A DNA stretch of 64,000 bases from Adiantum capillus-veneris (taxonomy: Eukaryota; Streptophyta; Polypodiopsida; Polypodiales; Pteridaceae): positions 74,209,169-74,273,168 of the forward strand of contig CM043958.1 in the NCBI GenBank assembly GCA_014529385.2. The letters run 5' to 3'. This document shows, piece after piece, positions 36,020 to 48,027 of this stretch; the stretch's first letter is position 1, and each line of letters opens with the position of its first letter. The notes below the pieces were generated by a model. The model made no database searches and was not told the origin of the DNA. It worked only from the letters and a program-made list of their open reading frames with translations. Made by a program: the position numbers and the translations under genes.

Positions 36020-37471
36020 GTAATGGAAATGGCCTATGAACTTTGAGAGTAGGGGAATTAAGAGAATTAGAGTGAGCATTTTTGTGAGATCACTTTGAGA
36101 ACATGGAGGGTGAACTTAATTGATGGTATCAACATAAACATAGTACTTAATTAACTTGGCATGAACAATACTTTTGTAAGAGAGAGAGTATTAGAGAACA
36201 CGACAATAGTTGAGGACCGGATTTACTTGGAGCTGGTCCCCCCTCCAAAAGACATTTGTATTATAGATTCTTCCATCAAGAGAGACTTTGTTACAATACA
36301 ATCTTTGTGTTCCTTGTGACCTTGGTGATGCTATGAAGATGGAAAGCTTCATGCATCACGAGCTTAACATAAACTACAAAAAGCATTAACTATCCCAAGC
36401 CTCAGTCCCAAGGCCTCAAACACCTTCGAAGGTGGAGAGAGCTCGCGGGGAATGACGGTAGGGAAGAGGAAGAATAAACATTCCATAGGAGAAATAAATA
36501 GTTCCTCACTTATCATCACTCTTCTTTCTTTGCATAGCATAATAGCATAGTAATGAAGATGAAGAAGATGGTAAGATTAAGCATTGAAGCATGGCTCTTG
36601 GTTGGATTTGCATTCCATAGCCAAGAGTGTTGGTGTAGGCTCTCCACTTCTCAACAAACTTGGAGAAGGGGATGGAGATCTTGCATTTTGCACTCCACAC
36701 AAATGAGAGAATGTGTGTGTGTGTGTGTGTGTGTGTGTGGGAGAGTATACCCCCCCTCTCATGCTTGGTCCACACCTCTCACTCTCTCTGTCTCCCTCTC
36801 TTGTATTATTTTATTATTTCATTTGGACATGTGTCCTCTTTTTTCTCTTTGAGAGAAAGAACTTGATTATTTATTTTTATGTATCTAAATTCTCATTGGA
36901 CCCCTTTAAAACCTATCCAATAGCATTCAAACACATCATGAGGGCCACATGTGGAGGATCATTTGAACATGTGTCTTTTGTGCTTATTAAGTCATTTGGT
37001 TGAATGGAATACTTCAAGGACAATCAATCAAACATGGAAACGTTCATGGCTCTTGAGAGTTATATATGAATTGAATTCTTCAAGAACTTTAGTCATTTAA
37101 GCATGTGAGAAACACCTCAAGATTTTGGGTAAGGTTCCCACTACCACTTAGCAAGCCAACAAGCACCTCATGCTTGAGTAGGATTCCCACCTCAAGGTCA
37201 ACCCTAGCTTGCCTAAGGTCAAAGGACTTTTGAATACTAACTTTTGGAGGTCTTTAATGAAGCTAACCCTACGGTCTTTAAACTCCATTAGGTAGCATTG
37301 CTCTTTAACATACCATCTCTCATTTGGACCCCTTTTAACCTTGGCCCCATGTTGAGACAGATCCATAAACACATGTCTATATTCTAACCCTTGTTCCCGT
37401 TTATTCTCCCACATTAAATGATCAGCTTAATATGAAAAAATCATTTGGGTTGGTTAGATATTAGGTTTTAT
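36020..37471. mobile_element. 1.45 kb insertion with 10 bp flanking duplication
   Basis: GACACTCTAT occurs at 36010-36019 and 37472-37481. In element B the corresponding sequence runs uninterrupted from LTR end to internal region (41984 onward). The insert is AT-rich with a (GT)n tract at 36712-36740. No terminal inverted repeats or coding domain were seen. A 9-10 bp duplication suggests a Mutator-like transposition, but the missing inverted ends leave this open. Confidence 0.5.
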
Positions 37472-40280
37472 GACACTCTATATGCATATTATAAATTTGT
37501 CAAACAAAAGCATGTAGTGTAAGAGATGGAGTTGATGAGTGCTTCAAGGAACATACGTAGCATATGTGACATCAAAGGATGTCTCAATAGCTTCCATGTT
37601 TTCAAGAAGGGTTTTTGATGTAGAAACTTGTACACTCATACCTCATTGTGTTGAGTGTGTGACTTTCTTTTGGACTTTCTCCTTCACCTTACCACTATAC
37701 TACAACGACTTTAACTCTTATGCTCACCTATACCAACATGAGCGACACAATGTAATTATGCTCAACTCTTTTAGCTTAAGCAGTACCTAGAATAACTAAG
37801 ATGCTTAGACCACAGAGAATATTACATGAAGTTTTGGGACTAATGCCTCGCTCATTTAGTGGCTTAGCTGCCCGACTTTGACTTTTATGCCATGTATGTT
37901 TAATGGAGACTTAAACTTACTTGTTCAAGGCCAGAAACCTAGTTCCATAAGTTCTGGAAATTTAGGCCTCTTCCATTGTGTTGGTCTTTGGATGCCACCA
38001 TCTTGTCGAGTAGATTGGCATATTTTGGCTCCTCTTGACTTGCTGGTTGTATGTTTACACTACTTTGTGAAACAAGTCCTTCAGCTCTCGTAGGGACTGA
38101 TGTAGCCTTTGATTTATCTTGCATGAGAAGTGGTTGTTGATGTGTTTGGGTTCTTTTTGATTGAGTTTCCACTATCAATTTTGGAACCCATCTTGTTTTT
38201 TGTCCTTGTGTGACCGTCTTTTGCATTTGCTTAGTTTGCTTAAAAACTTGATGGAAACTAGGCTTTGGTAGCCATAACTGATTGTTTCCATTGTAGAAGC
38301 CTTGATTCTATAGTTTATGACAAGGTATCCATCTGTAGATTGCAACAGGCTTGGTTGCAATTTGATTTTGTTGGCTCTTGGTTGTCATTGCTTGACTTTG
38401 GGTAGAAGCTTGTGTTGCCTGATTTCTCTTGGTTGTTCGAGATTGAGCTACAACTTTTGGTAAACATATTTGATTGTTACATGCATAAAATCCTTATGCT
38501 TCGAGTAGCTTGACTTGAATCATCCGTTGTTTCACCTATTTTCCTTGGGTAACTTGACTAGAGTCTGCCTTTGGTACCCAAACTTGTCGCATTTCTTGCT
38601 TGGAAGGTCCTTTCTTTTGCCTTTTGTGGTTTTTCTTTCTTCTATTTGAGTTGTATGTCTTGCATTTATAGTGCATCTTGTTCTGTGTAGAACACGTTGG
38701 TTGAGGTGGGTAGGTCCAGGCTATACTTTAGGGTTTTTGGCCCAAACATTAGCGTTTCCTTGAAAGTAGCCCTGAGTAGTGATTGACTCGTTTGATGCTA
38801 CCCACCCTGTCACTTTATGTTGTTGAGGCTGAACTTGTGCTTCATGTATCCAAACTGGGTCTTTGACTTGGATGTGCTCTTTAGATACCAATACTTGGTT
38901 GACGATGCTTTTTTGTGATGGAAACTTTGGTTGATAGACTTTTTGTTTCGCTTTCCATTGCATTGCTGATGGTTTGGCTCTTGATGTAGAGGTTTCATCG
39001 GAAGCTTGATGAAAGCTCGTTGAAGGTAAAGTCGTCTTGCAAGGTTGATATACTTTAGTTTTTACCTTTGCTTTACACTCTAGGATGCAATACTTCTTTC
39101 TAAGACTTTCGCACTCCGAAGCTCCACACATCCCAATATGCACTTTGTTTTGCAACCAAGCAGGTATCTTGGTTTCTTGTTCAGTTGTGGAGTGTAATTC
39201 TTTCCACGGGGTTTGCTCTACATCTCTATAACTATGATATGTGACTCTGATCTTTGTAGTGACATCCTCATGTCTGAGGTAGATATAGTCATAGCCCCAA
39301 TCTTTTACCATTTTGAGCTGATGCATAAATGGTCTGCCCAATATGATATCGAAATTTCTGCTCTCATCAAAATTCATAATAGTGAATGTGTGTTCATATG
39401 CGATTCCGCAAGAGGTTACTACAATTTGCTCCAAAATGCCAATAGGTCTCTCCAAGTACCATCCGCTAATTGAAGTTTCATTCTAGTTTTCCTTAGAGCA
39501 GGCTTTCCCCATTTTTCCCACATTGCTTTGGTGGCTATGGAGATTCCGGCTCCACTATTCAATATCGCTACCGTTTTTACTTCTTTGTACTCCACAGGCA
39601 AGGTCGTGTTTTCTTCTTCACCTTCATAATAGTCTCCTACCTTGTTCATTGGCACTGCCTCATGTTTAGTTTGTTTCGAGGTTTGGTTATTTAGTGTTTT
39701 TGGAGAAACAATTGGTGGCAGAATTACCAGCCCTATTTTCTCTAAATTTTTTCCCACCTCTTCCCAAAGATGAGGTCTTATTTGCACTAACTCAGATAGA
39801 GTTAGCGTACAACGGATAGGAGACGACATCAGCTCATGAAGAGTTTTGGTATCCATCATCTTAGGATTAGCCTTCCATTGAGATGGTACCTTTTTAACTT
39901 CTGATCTGGTTTCATGGTTGCCAATGAATGAAGGTAACATCTTCAATGACTGAGCTTTGCTGTCTTCCAACATTTTCGTACCTACATCACCATCGAGTGA
40001 TCGAATATCATTTGGGTAGAGCTCATGTTCTAGGTGGATCTTAGTGGTGATAGGGGCTGACTAAAGTGTTGCACTTCCATCTTTTCTGTTTTGGATATCC
40101 TCCCACAGAGCCTGTGGCCATTGTTCTTCCACTTTCGGAATCGGCATAGATCCTTGTGAATACACTCCATCTGTTGTATTAGTTACCATCCTTGTATCCA
40201 AAGGCATTTCATTTACCGAATCTTTTTGGTCTCCGTCTTTGATCCCTTGCTCCTTTAACTCTTGTAATGGAAATGGCCTA
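37472..40280 (-). pseudogene. Element A gag/protease and W-x-P-K repeat region
   Basis: Read from 40280 down, a first open stretch (EEQWPQALWEDIQ) is followed by 39973-39419 and 39455-38721. These hold a retroviral-type aspartic protease: KTVAILNSGAGISIATKAMW (the DSG motif reads NSG, so the catalytic Asp is lost) and DIILGRPFMHQLKMVKDW. Downstream, 38750-37939 is Gln/Ser/Thr-rich with recurring peptides such as RQVWVPK, NQLWLPK, TRWVPK and ANVWAKNPK. No RT or integrase follows before the 3' LTR. Stops and small frame changes are frequent. Function of the W-x-P-K tract is unknown. Confidence 0.65.
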
Positions 40281-41987
40281 TTCTTGCGGGTCGCCACGAT
40301 GGATGTCTGCAGCATAGCTTTCTGGCACTAACATAATGTCAATACTCAGGGAAAGTGACTCGGATGGGGCACGGAGACTCTATGAGATCGTCAATCTCAC
40401 GAAGTGAACCTTAACAAGCAAACACACTAGTTCAACAAGCAAACCAACACTCAATGATCAGGAAAATCTGCCTATGTCCTTTCTCATAGCTTTAGGCCAT
40501 CACGCCATTTCGGCACTCGAACGGATTTGAAATGCAATGAAACTTTATTAGGAGGTCTAGGGCACCTAGGGGCACTATCCTAGCAAGTCTGATTGCAATC
40601 CAACAAGGTACCAAAATCACAATCCATCATGAAAAAGGTCCTGAAAACTGCAACAGAACTATCCAGATGTCGTCCTATGGTCTAAGAACACTCTCCTATG
40701 GTCAAAACGACTAAAAACAACGATTTAAGCACTCAAATCTGCATTTACAGCTCACAGACACGTAGTTGCAAACCTTAACAAAACTGACAATGCTTACACT
40801 TGAATTAAAGAGCAAAGAGAGAGGAACACAATGCAAGTTTCGGATTTGAAAACGGATTACCCAATCATTAGAAAAGTCGATTACAAGTTTGGAGCAGCTC
40901 GTAGCTTGAGCGTACGTATAGCAGAGCTCTTTGTTCTCTAAAATAAGCCTCCTTTCACCTTCAAGTTATTGAACTTTATACCTAGGGCTTTCTAAATGGC
41001 CAGTGGCCGGCTCACACGAACCTTTACAAATATAATTACAATATTACAACTCAGGGAATTGACCCACTACTCTGGAAAGAAGATTTACATAGAGTATTAC
41101 TACACTAGCTCGGAAAACTAATAGAGTACAAATGTGGTGTCCGGCTACGTGTCCGACCAGCTGGGCACCCATTTGATCTGTCCTCAAACATTCTCCCCTT
41201 CCTAATTCGTGTCGTCCCTTGACACGACCTTGTGCAGTCTTGTCATAGGGTTGTCTTCAGCTTTGTCTTCAAGGTTGGTCTTCAGCTTGGGAAGTGCTTT
41301 GTCGTTGATGATGCTACCCCCTTCCTAGAGTGATTAATAGTTGTCGTGTTGTTGATATGTGATTTGAGCTTGATTGTTGAGGCAAATTTTTTTCTTGTTG
41401 CGCATTCTCCCTTTTGTGGCCAGTCGTGGGCACCTTGATGGATGTTGATGTGTCTGATCTTGTAGAACTGATCCTCTTTGTGGCGTGGACTTTATGATGG
41501 ATTTTCTTTCAAGGACCAGTGCAATTTGAGTTTTCCACAATAGATAACCACAATGTGGAAGAACTGAGTGAGCTACATATGATTGTTGTGGATAGCTCGC
41601 TTGCTGAATTTTTCATTGCCTGGTGTTGTAGGCCATTCTTTGACTTGCCATTGTTTGATGGAGCATTGTTGTCGCCCTTGAAGATAAAAGATGTTGTTGA
41701 TAAGCATACGGAGACTTGCAATTTTTTCTCCAAGTCGTTGTCGATTGATTTGGGTAGAAATTTCTTTATTGCTGATGTACAAGGAATATATACAAGAAGA
41801 TGATGTGATTCTAGATTAGGGTCTAAAACCTGGATGACCAAAGGGAAAAACCCCGGTGGGAAAAAAGTGCCTTTGGTATACGCTCTTATTGGACTTGAGA
41901 AAATCCTCTTGAAGTACCTGTCATGCAAGGTGAGTGCTTGGGAGAAACAAAAGAAGAGTGCCTAATGCAAGTGCCAATTATGGGACA
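40281..41987 (-). repeat. Element B 3' LTR (1.7 kb)
   Basis: This is the most complete LTR of the family. On the minus strand it starts TGTCCCATAATTGG and ends with ...GCGACCCGCAAGAA. The copia target is seen empty at 41141-41145 (CCGGC). Confidence 0.85.
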
Positions 41988-43490
41988 CTCTATATGCATA
42001 TGAAAATTTTCAAACAAAAGCATGCAATGTAAGAGATGAAGTTGATGGGTGCTTCAAGGAACAAATGTAGCACATGTGCCATCAAAAGATGTCTCAATAG
42101 CTTCCACGTTTCCAAGAAGGGTTAACAATGTATAAGCTTCTCCACTCATTCCTCACTGTGCTAAGTCCGTGAGTGTCTTTTGAACCTCCTCCTTCACTTA
42201 CCACTATACTACAATGACTTTGACTTTTATGCTCACCTATACCAGCATGAGCTACACAACATAATTATACTCAACTCTTCCAGCTTGAGCAGTACCTAGA
42301 ATAACTAAGACGCTTAGACCAGAGAGAATATTACATGAAGGTTTGGGACTAACGCCTCGCTCATTTAGTCGCTTAGCTACCTGACTCTGACTTTTATGCC
42401 ATATATTTTTAATGGCGACTTCGACTTACTTATTCAAGGCCAGAAACCCAATTCGATGCCAACATTTTGTCGAGAAGGTTGGTTTATTTTGGCTCCTCTT
42501 GACTTGCTTGTTGTATGTTCATACTGGTTTGTGAAACAAGTCCTTTAGCTCTTGTAGGGATTGATGTAGCTTTTCCGCTATTTCCCATGAGAAGCGGTTG
42601 TTGATGTGTGTGGGTTCTTTGTGTTTGAGTTTCTACTGGCAATTTTGGAACCCACCTTGTGTTTGGTCCTTGTGTGACAGTCTTTGGCATTTTATCTTCT
42701 TCTATAATTTGATGGACACTAGGCTTCGGTATCTAGATTTGATGATTTCCTTTGTAGAAGCCTTGATTTTGGAGTTGATGACGAGGTATCCATCTAGATA
42801 TTGGAGAAGGCTTGGTTTCATTTGGCTTCTGTTGGCTCTTGGTTGTCATTTTCTTGCTTTGGGGTAGAACCTTGTGCTGCTTGATTTCTCTTCATTGTTC
42901 CAGATTGAGCTATAATTTTTGGTAACCATATTTGTGTGTTACCTTCATAAAATCCTTGTGCTTCGAGTAGCTTAACTGTCTCTCCTCTAGTCTTGGAGAA
43001 AATCCCAGTGAAATCCTATCTGATGTGTACTCTAGCATTGTTTTTGGCTGGAAGTAAGTAGAGACCGGAGTACCCTTGTATGTGTATCATTCTAAATCAA
43101 TTGGATCGACAAGTTTGTACTCACGTCCATACTTATCTACCATCAAAACTTGCACTCAGTTGGCATCTGTATATGTGAATGCATAAAGGTTCTTGTGGGT
43201 AGTCAACTCTCCAGCATTGGGTTCTACACATCTGTAAAAGATGTATTGATCTCCGTTTGTGAATCTATATATGCCCTCATGAATATAATCTGTAAGCACT
43301 CTCATGGATTCATTGGCTTTGATGAATCTCACGTTTGGTTTGTTGATTAGAGGATGTCTCTCCTCTATCTATTCTCCCAATCCCACTGTTGTTGTCATTG
43401 CAGCGTTTTTCATGTCTTTGAGTGGAGTAGAAAACCCTGGTGGTGGATGATTTGTCATGGTTAATGCCTACTCAAGTTTCTCAAGATAGT
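41988..43490 (-). pseudogene. Element B gag-like and W-x-P-K region
   Basis: The minus strand from 43330 gives NESMRVLTDYIHEGIYRF, YIFYRCVEPNAGELTTHKNL, DKYGREYKLVDPIDLE and FQPKTMLEYTSDRI in one frame with two stops. This is a protein-like N-terminal region of no family I recognise, placed where gag would be. It is followed by GFYEGNTQIWLPK and the 42690-42484 frame TRWVPKLPVETQTQRTHTH, matching element A. The family has no recognisable zinc knuckle here. Confidence 0.5.
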
Positions 43491-43907
43491 CTCTTACAAG
43501 CCCACTTTGGCTTAGTGCAACTTATCCCTTGCTTCCGCTGATCAAATCTCTCAAAACTCAGGAATTTGTGACTTTTGGTCTCTGGAAACTAGTTTTGGGG
43601 TATCCTAAAAGTTTGGATTTAGAAAACCTAGTAAAATTCAGCTCTAAAGTCTAGGTGTGTGCTATTGCCCGCAAGCTTTCTTCCTAGATATACCTGACTC
43701 AATTTGGAGTTTTCTATCAAAAGTTAGAGCAATTTTAGTAAACTGCACTTGAAACAGCACTCAAAACAGTCTCAGGACCAGAACACAGAAACTTTGGCTT
43801 GTATCTTGGTCTCCAGAAGGTACTTTTAACTCAAACTTGAGATTTGGGATATACTCAAGTATGTTTACAAGATCACCAAGTCAAATACCCTCACTATGCT
43901 AAGAGGT

Positions 43908-45755
43908 ACATGGATCGCGATCCATGTTCCTTGTCAAATATTTTTTTTCAAAATTTTTCAAATATTTACTGTGTGTAGATAAGGTCATAAGCAGGTTATA
44001 TACCAATTTTCAGCAAATTCTGAGGTGGAGGTACATGGATCGCGATCCATGTTCAACCACATCTAGACTTGTCCTCTTAGGAGTTTGTTCCTGACTATGT
44101 CCACAAGCTAAATCTCAATCTTTTTGGATTTGGACTTGTTTTGATAGGTCAAATTTCCAACACTAGGTCTGCACTGCGGTTTTCAGTCTGTCACCTATTT
44201 TGCTCCCTTTTGACCCAAATTTGCTCACTTTTTCCAAAATTGGAGTTGGGGATATGTTTCCTTGTGTATGCCCTACTGATCTGAAAAGTTTTAGGTCAAG
44301 TTGTCACTATGGGTACATAGATCGCGATCCATGTTTGGAGCCCAAAATGACATTTTTTGGTACCATCAGAATCAACATGATTAAGAGGTCCTATGGTATC
44401 AAAATTTTTGTGAATGGACCTCTGGATTGAAAATTAGGTCAGTTCTGGCACTTGCACAAAGTACTTGGTAGTTCAGGGCTTTTGTTTTGGTTTTTGGTAT
44501 CCAAATTCACTTTTGAAAAGACCGTTAGACTCCTTATGATGTCCTGTAGCTATGGTGCAAGTTTGGTATCAGACTGTGACAAAGGAACATGGATCGCGAT
44601 CCATGTACCTATGTGTCAGATTGCACTGAAACTTGGCACACAGCTTGTGCTTGGTCTCCTGATGTTAGATATGTGGTTTTTGTGTGATTTGGACTTGTTT
44701 AGGCTAGGCAAAAGTCAATCCCTAAGTCTGTTTTAGGGTCTTCCTCTTTGAACAATTTTTGGCTCTTTTCACCCACTTTTTGAACATTTTTGACAATGCT
44801 TCTTTGGGGACTTTTGTTCACAATGGTCTTTGCTACAGGCTGGAAAAGTTTCTGTCCAATAATTCTCAGGGGTACATGGATCGCGATCCATGTTCAACCA
44901 CTTTTGGATCTAAATTTTTTGTGTGCTGATAGCTTGTGATGTTTATAGCCTGCTCCACAAATCATTTTGAATTTGAATCAGTTTTGCCCAACCAAAATTG
45001 ACTTCTACAGTCTGTTATGACAGTTTAGAGAATGTTTTGTTTTTGGCTCTTTGGACCACTTTTCACATTTTTTTTGCATTTGGTTCTTTTAGGAAAAGTG
45101 TTTTCTGTGTCTCAGCTACCTACTGCTCAAATCTCAGCCAAAAAAATTTCAATTTTTTTTCATCAGGTACATGGATCGCGATCCATGTTTGACCACATTT
45201 TGACATGAAAACTTGGTCATCTTGTAGTCCATGTTATGCTGATCCTCTTCCCCAAATCTTTTTGAATTTGGCCAACTTTTTTCTAATCAAAAGTGAGTTT
45301 TTCTGTCTGCCCTGCGGTTTTTGACTAGTTTCTGTATTTGGCTATTTTGAGCAACTTTTTTTAATTTTTTGACATGGTCCCTTTTGGCAAAGTTGTTCCA
45401 AATGATATCAGGAATGTACTTGTCAAATATTAGCCCCAAATGCCGAAAAGGTACATGGATCGCGATCCATGTTTGGCAGCATTTTTTCATGAATTTTGTT
45501 CTATTGGTTCTGTATGCCATGTGGAAGCCAAATCTCACCCCTTTTTGAATTTGGATCCCAAAATCTCAAGATTTGCTCAATTTTGTGTCTGCAATGACTG
45601 TTTTACTATTTTTGCCGTAACAGTCAATTCTGAAGTGATTTTTGAGTTTTTTTTTCAAGCAAACTTGATCAGAGCAGTTTCCCACTGATGCTCATTGTAA
45701 CTGGTCACTTTTCACCAAAAATGGTTTCTTGGGATACATGGATCGCGATCCATGT
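43908..45755. repeat. Palindrome-bearing tandem array (about 283 bp units)
   Basis: The 20 bp palindrome ACATGGATCGCGATCCATGT occurs at 43908, 44033, 44315 (one mismatch), 44587, 44874, 45169, 45453 and 45736. After a first interval of 125, the intervals are 282, 272, 287, 295, 284 and 283. Between palindromes the units are much more diverged, sharing mainly blocks like TTTTTGAATTTGGATC and 'GTTTTTGGCTCTTTT'. The array lies in the leader of element B, between PBS and gag-like region. Confidence 0.95.
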
Positions 45756-46284
45756 TCCTCCACAGATTCTGGACAGACTTTCTAGATTGCTTCTAGAGAG
45801 TATGTTGATGCCTTTGATCCACAAACTTTTGAATTTGGATCACTTTTGAGCTATCTACCATCAAATTTTCAAGATTTCAGAGTTATGGTCGTTTTTGCCA
45901 GAATATAGTTTTCACCCTTTTTTTCCTCAATCTTTTAGCCAAAATTTGATGGTGGTAGTTTCTACTTACCCTACTCCTAAGTACTGAAATGAAACATGAA
46001 ACAAAAACTAACAAAATGGTACAAAATAAAGTCGCAACGAAAAACAAAACAGCACTCTGAAATCATAGAGAAAATCGGAGAATGATATGCTTTTGACTAT
46101 CTCACTCACAACCCTCTTTACTTCTCAAGAATAGATTTAGTAAGTCCTCAACTTCTAAACTCTATCAAGCACTAAACTCCGTGTCTAGCTGCTTCACTCC
46201 TAAGGTGTAAATGGGATGGAGAGACAAATCTTTAGAAAAAGAACGCTCTAAATACGCACTAGGTCACTCACCATCTAAGGATCA

Positions 46285-46303
46285 TATCCCTGGCAACGAC
46301 ACC
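46285..46303 (-). other. Primer-binding site of element B
   Basis: The minus strand reads TTGGTGTCGTTGCCAGGGA directly after the LTR 3' end. It resembles the TGGCGCCGTTGCCGGGGA-type site of Athila/Tat-like elements, with some mismatches. Confidence 0.7.
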
Positions 46304-46305
46304 AA

Positions 46306-46926
46306 TTTTAGCGGGTCGCCGCGACGGACGTCTGGAGCATAGCTTTCTGGCACTAACATAATGTCAATACTCAGGGAAAGTGACTTAGATGGGGCACAGA
46401 GACTCCATGAGATCGTCAATTCATGAAGTGAACCTTAACAAGCAAACCAACACTCAATGATCAGGAAAATTTGCCTATGTCCTTTCTCATAACTCTAGGT
46501 CATCACGCCATTTCGGCACTCGAACGGACTCAAAATGCAATGAAACTTTAGGACGAGGTTTATGACACCTAGGGGCACTATCTTAGCAAGTCTCGTCGCA
46601 ATCCAACAAGGTACCAAAATCACGATTCATCATGAAAAAGGTCCTGAAAACTACAAAAGAACTATCCAGAATTGTCGTCCTATGGTCTAAGAACACTCTC
46701 CTATGGTCAAAACAACTAAAAATAGCGATTTAAGCACTCAAATATGCATTTACAGCCCACAGACACGTAGTCATGAACCTCAACAAAACTGACAATGCTT
46801 ACACTTGAATTAAAGAGCAAAGAGAGAGGAACACAATGCAAGTTTCGGATTTGGATTACCCAATCATTAGAAAAGTCGATTACAAGTTTGGAGCAGCTCG
46901 TAGCTTGAGCGTACGTACAACAGAGC
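46306..46926 (-). repeat. Truncated 5' LTR of element B
   Basis: It is collinear with the first 0.62 kb of 40281-41987, then breaks off at 46926 into leader sequence carrying a palindrome. Confidence 0.85.
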
Positions 46927-47780
46927 AAAAGAAACATGGATCGCAATCCATGTTTGGTAACAGCAAGAATTTTGTTATGCAAGTTCTCTATTCCCTGTAG
47001 AAGCCAAATCTTATCCCTTTTTATATTTGGATCTCAAAAAGTTGAAAAATCCCAAGTTTTGTGTCTGCAATGCCTATTTTTGCTATTTTTACCCTAACAA
47101 CCAACTCTGATGTGATTTTTGAGTTTTTCTTTCAAGAAAACTTGATCAGAGCAATGTCCCACTGATGCTCACTATCAATGATCACTTTTATGCAAAATTT
47201 GTCTCTGGGGGGTCAATGATCACGATCCATGTTCCTCCACGGAATCTGGCCAAACTTTCCAGATTGCTTCAAGAGAGTCTGTTAATGCCCTTGATCCACA
47301 AATTTTTGAATTTGGATCATTTTTGAGGTCTCTACCATCAAATTTTCAAAATTTCAAAGTTATGGTCATTTTGGCCAAAATATGGTTTTTACCCTTTTTT
47401 TTCCTCAATCTTTTAGCCCATTTTTGATGGTAGAATTATCTAATTACCTTACTCCTAAGTACTGAAAGGAAACATGAAACAAAAATAAACAAAACGATAC
47501 AAAATAAAGTCAAAACAGAAAATGGAATAGCACTCCGAAAGCATAGAGAAAATTGGAGAATGAAATGCTTTTGGCTATCTCACTCACAACCCTCTTTACT
47601 TCTCAAGAATAGATCTAACAACTCCTTGACTTCTAGACTCTATCAAGCACTAAACCCCATGTCTAACTGCTTCATTGATAAGGTGTAAATGGAATGGAGA
47701 GACCAATCTTTGGAAAAGAACTAAATACGCACTAGGTCACTCACCATCTAAGGATCATATCCCAACAGCAATGGCACCAA
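46927..47780 (-). mobile_element. Second leader segment with two palindromes and a PBS
   Basis: Palindromes occur at 46934 (one mismatch) and 47213 (degenerate), 279 bases apart. 47241-47760 is collinear with 45750-46285 of element B. It ends in a decayed PBS (minus strand TTGGTGCCATTGCTGTTGGG, about 47761-47780) next to the LTR at 47781. Confidence 0.85.
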
Positions 47781-48027
47781 TGTTAGCAGGTGGCCGCACG
47801 ACGGCCGTCTGTAGCATAGCGATCTCGTACTAACATAATGTCAATACTCACGGAAGAGACTCGGGTGGGGTGCGGAGACTCTTTGAGATCGTCAATCTCA
47901 AGAAGTGAACCTTAACAAGCAAACACAAAAACTCTACAAGAAAACCAACACTCAATGATCAGGAAAATTTTCCTATGTCATTTCTCACAACTCTAGGTCA
48001 TCACGCCATTTTGGCACTCGAACAGAC
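47781..48027 (-). repeat. Truncated LTR, fourth copy of the family
   Basis: It starts TGTTAGCAGGTGGCC on the plus strand and follows the family LTR for 247 bases, until gypsy gag sequence begins near 48028. Confidence 0.8.

Larger units (their letters stand above)
40281..46926 (-). mobile_element. Element B, second copy of the same family
   Basis: It comprises a 3' LTR (40281-41987), an internal region (41988-46284), a PBS (46285-46303) and a 5' LTR (46306-46926) cut short where palindromic leader sequence begins. Its left LTR end sits inside the coding sequence of element A (frame around RPFPLQELKEQG), so it is nested in its own relative. The internal region includes the W-x-P-K tract (42484-42970, collinear with 37939-38510 of element A), a gag-like stretch (43490-42970) and the palindrome array. 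A protease is not seen in this copy. Confidence 0.7.
28763..48027 (-). mobile_element. Large nested non-autonomous LTR element (element A)
   Basis: I read this as one minus-strand element. The 3' LTR is 28763-29605 plus 35183-36013, split by a copia insertion. The internal region is 36014-40280. A second family member (element B, 40281-46926) follows, then leader and PBS (46927-47780) and a truncated 5' LTR (47781-48027). All four LTR pieces share the block CACTAACATAATGTCAATAC near one end. The PBS resembles the TGGCGCCGTTGCC type seen in Athila/Tat-like Ty3 elements. Neither copy shows RT or integrase, so mobilisation in trans is inferred. Linking 46927-48027 to the same insertion as 28763-40280 is inference, since a deletion obscures the junction. 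Confidence 0.6.

Noticed and set aside
43908-45755. Regularly spaced palindromic repeats could be read as a CRISPR-like array
   Set aside because: Spacing is about 283 bp, the intervals are themselves related diverged repeats rather than unique spacers, and the host is a plant; the array lies within a retroelement leader.
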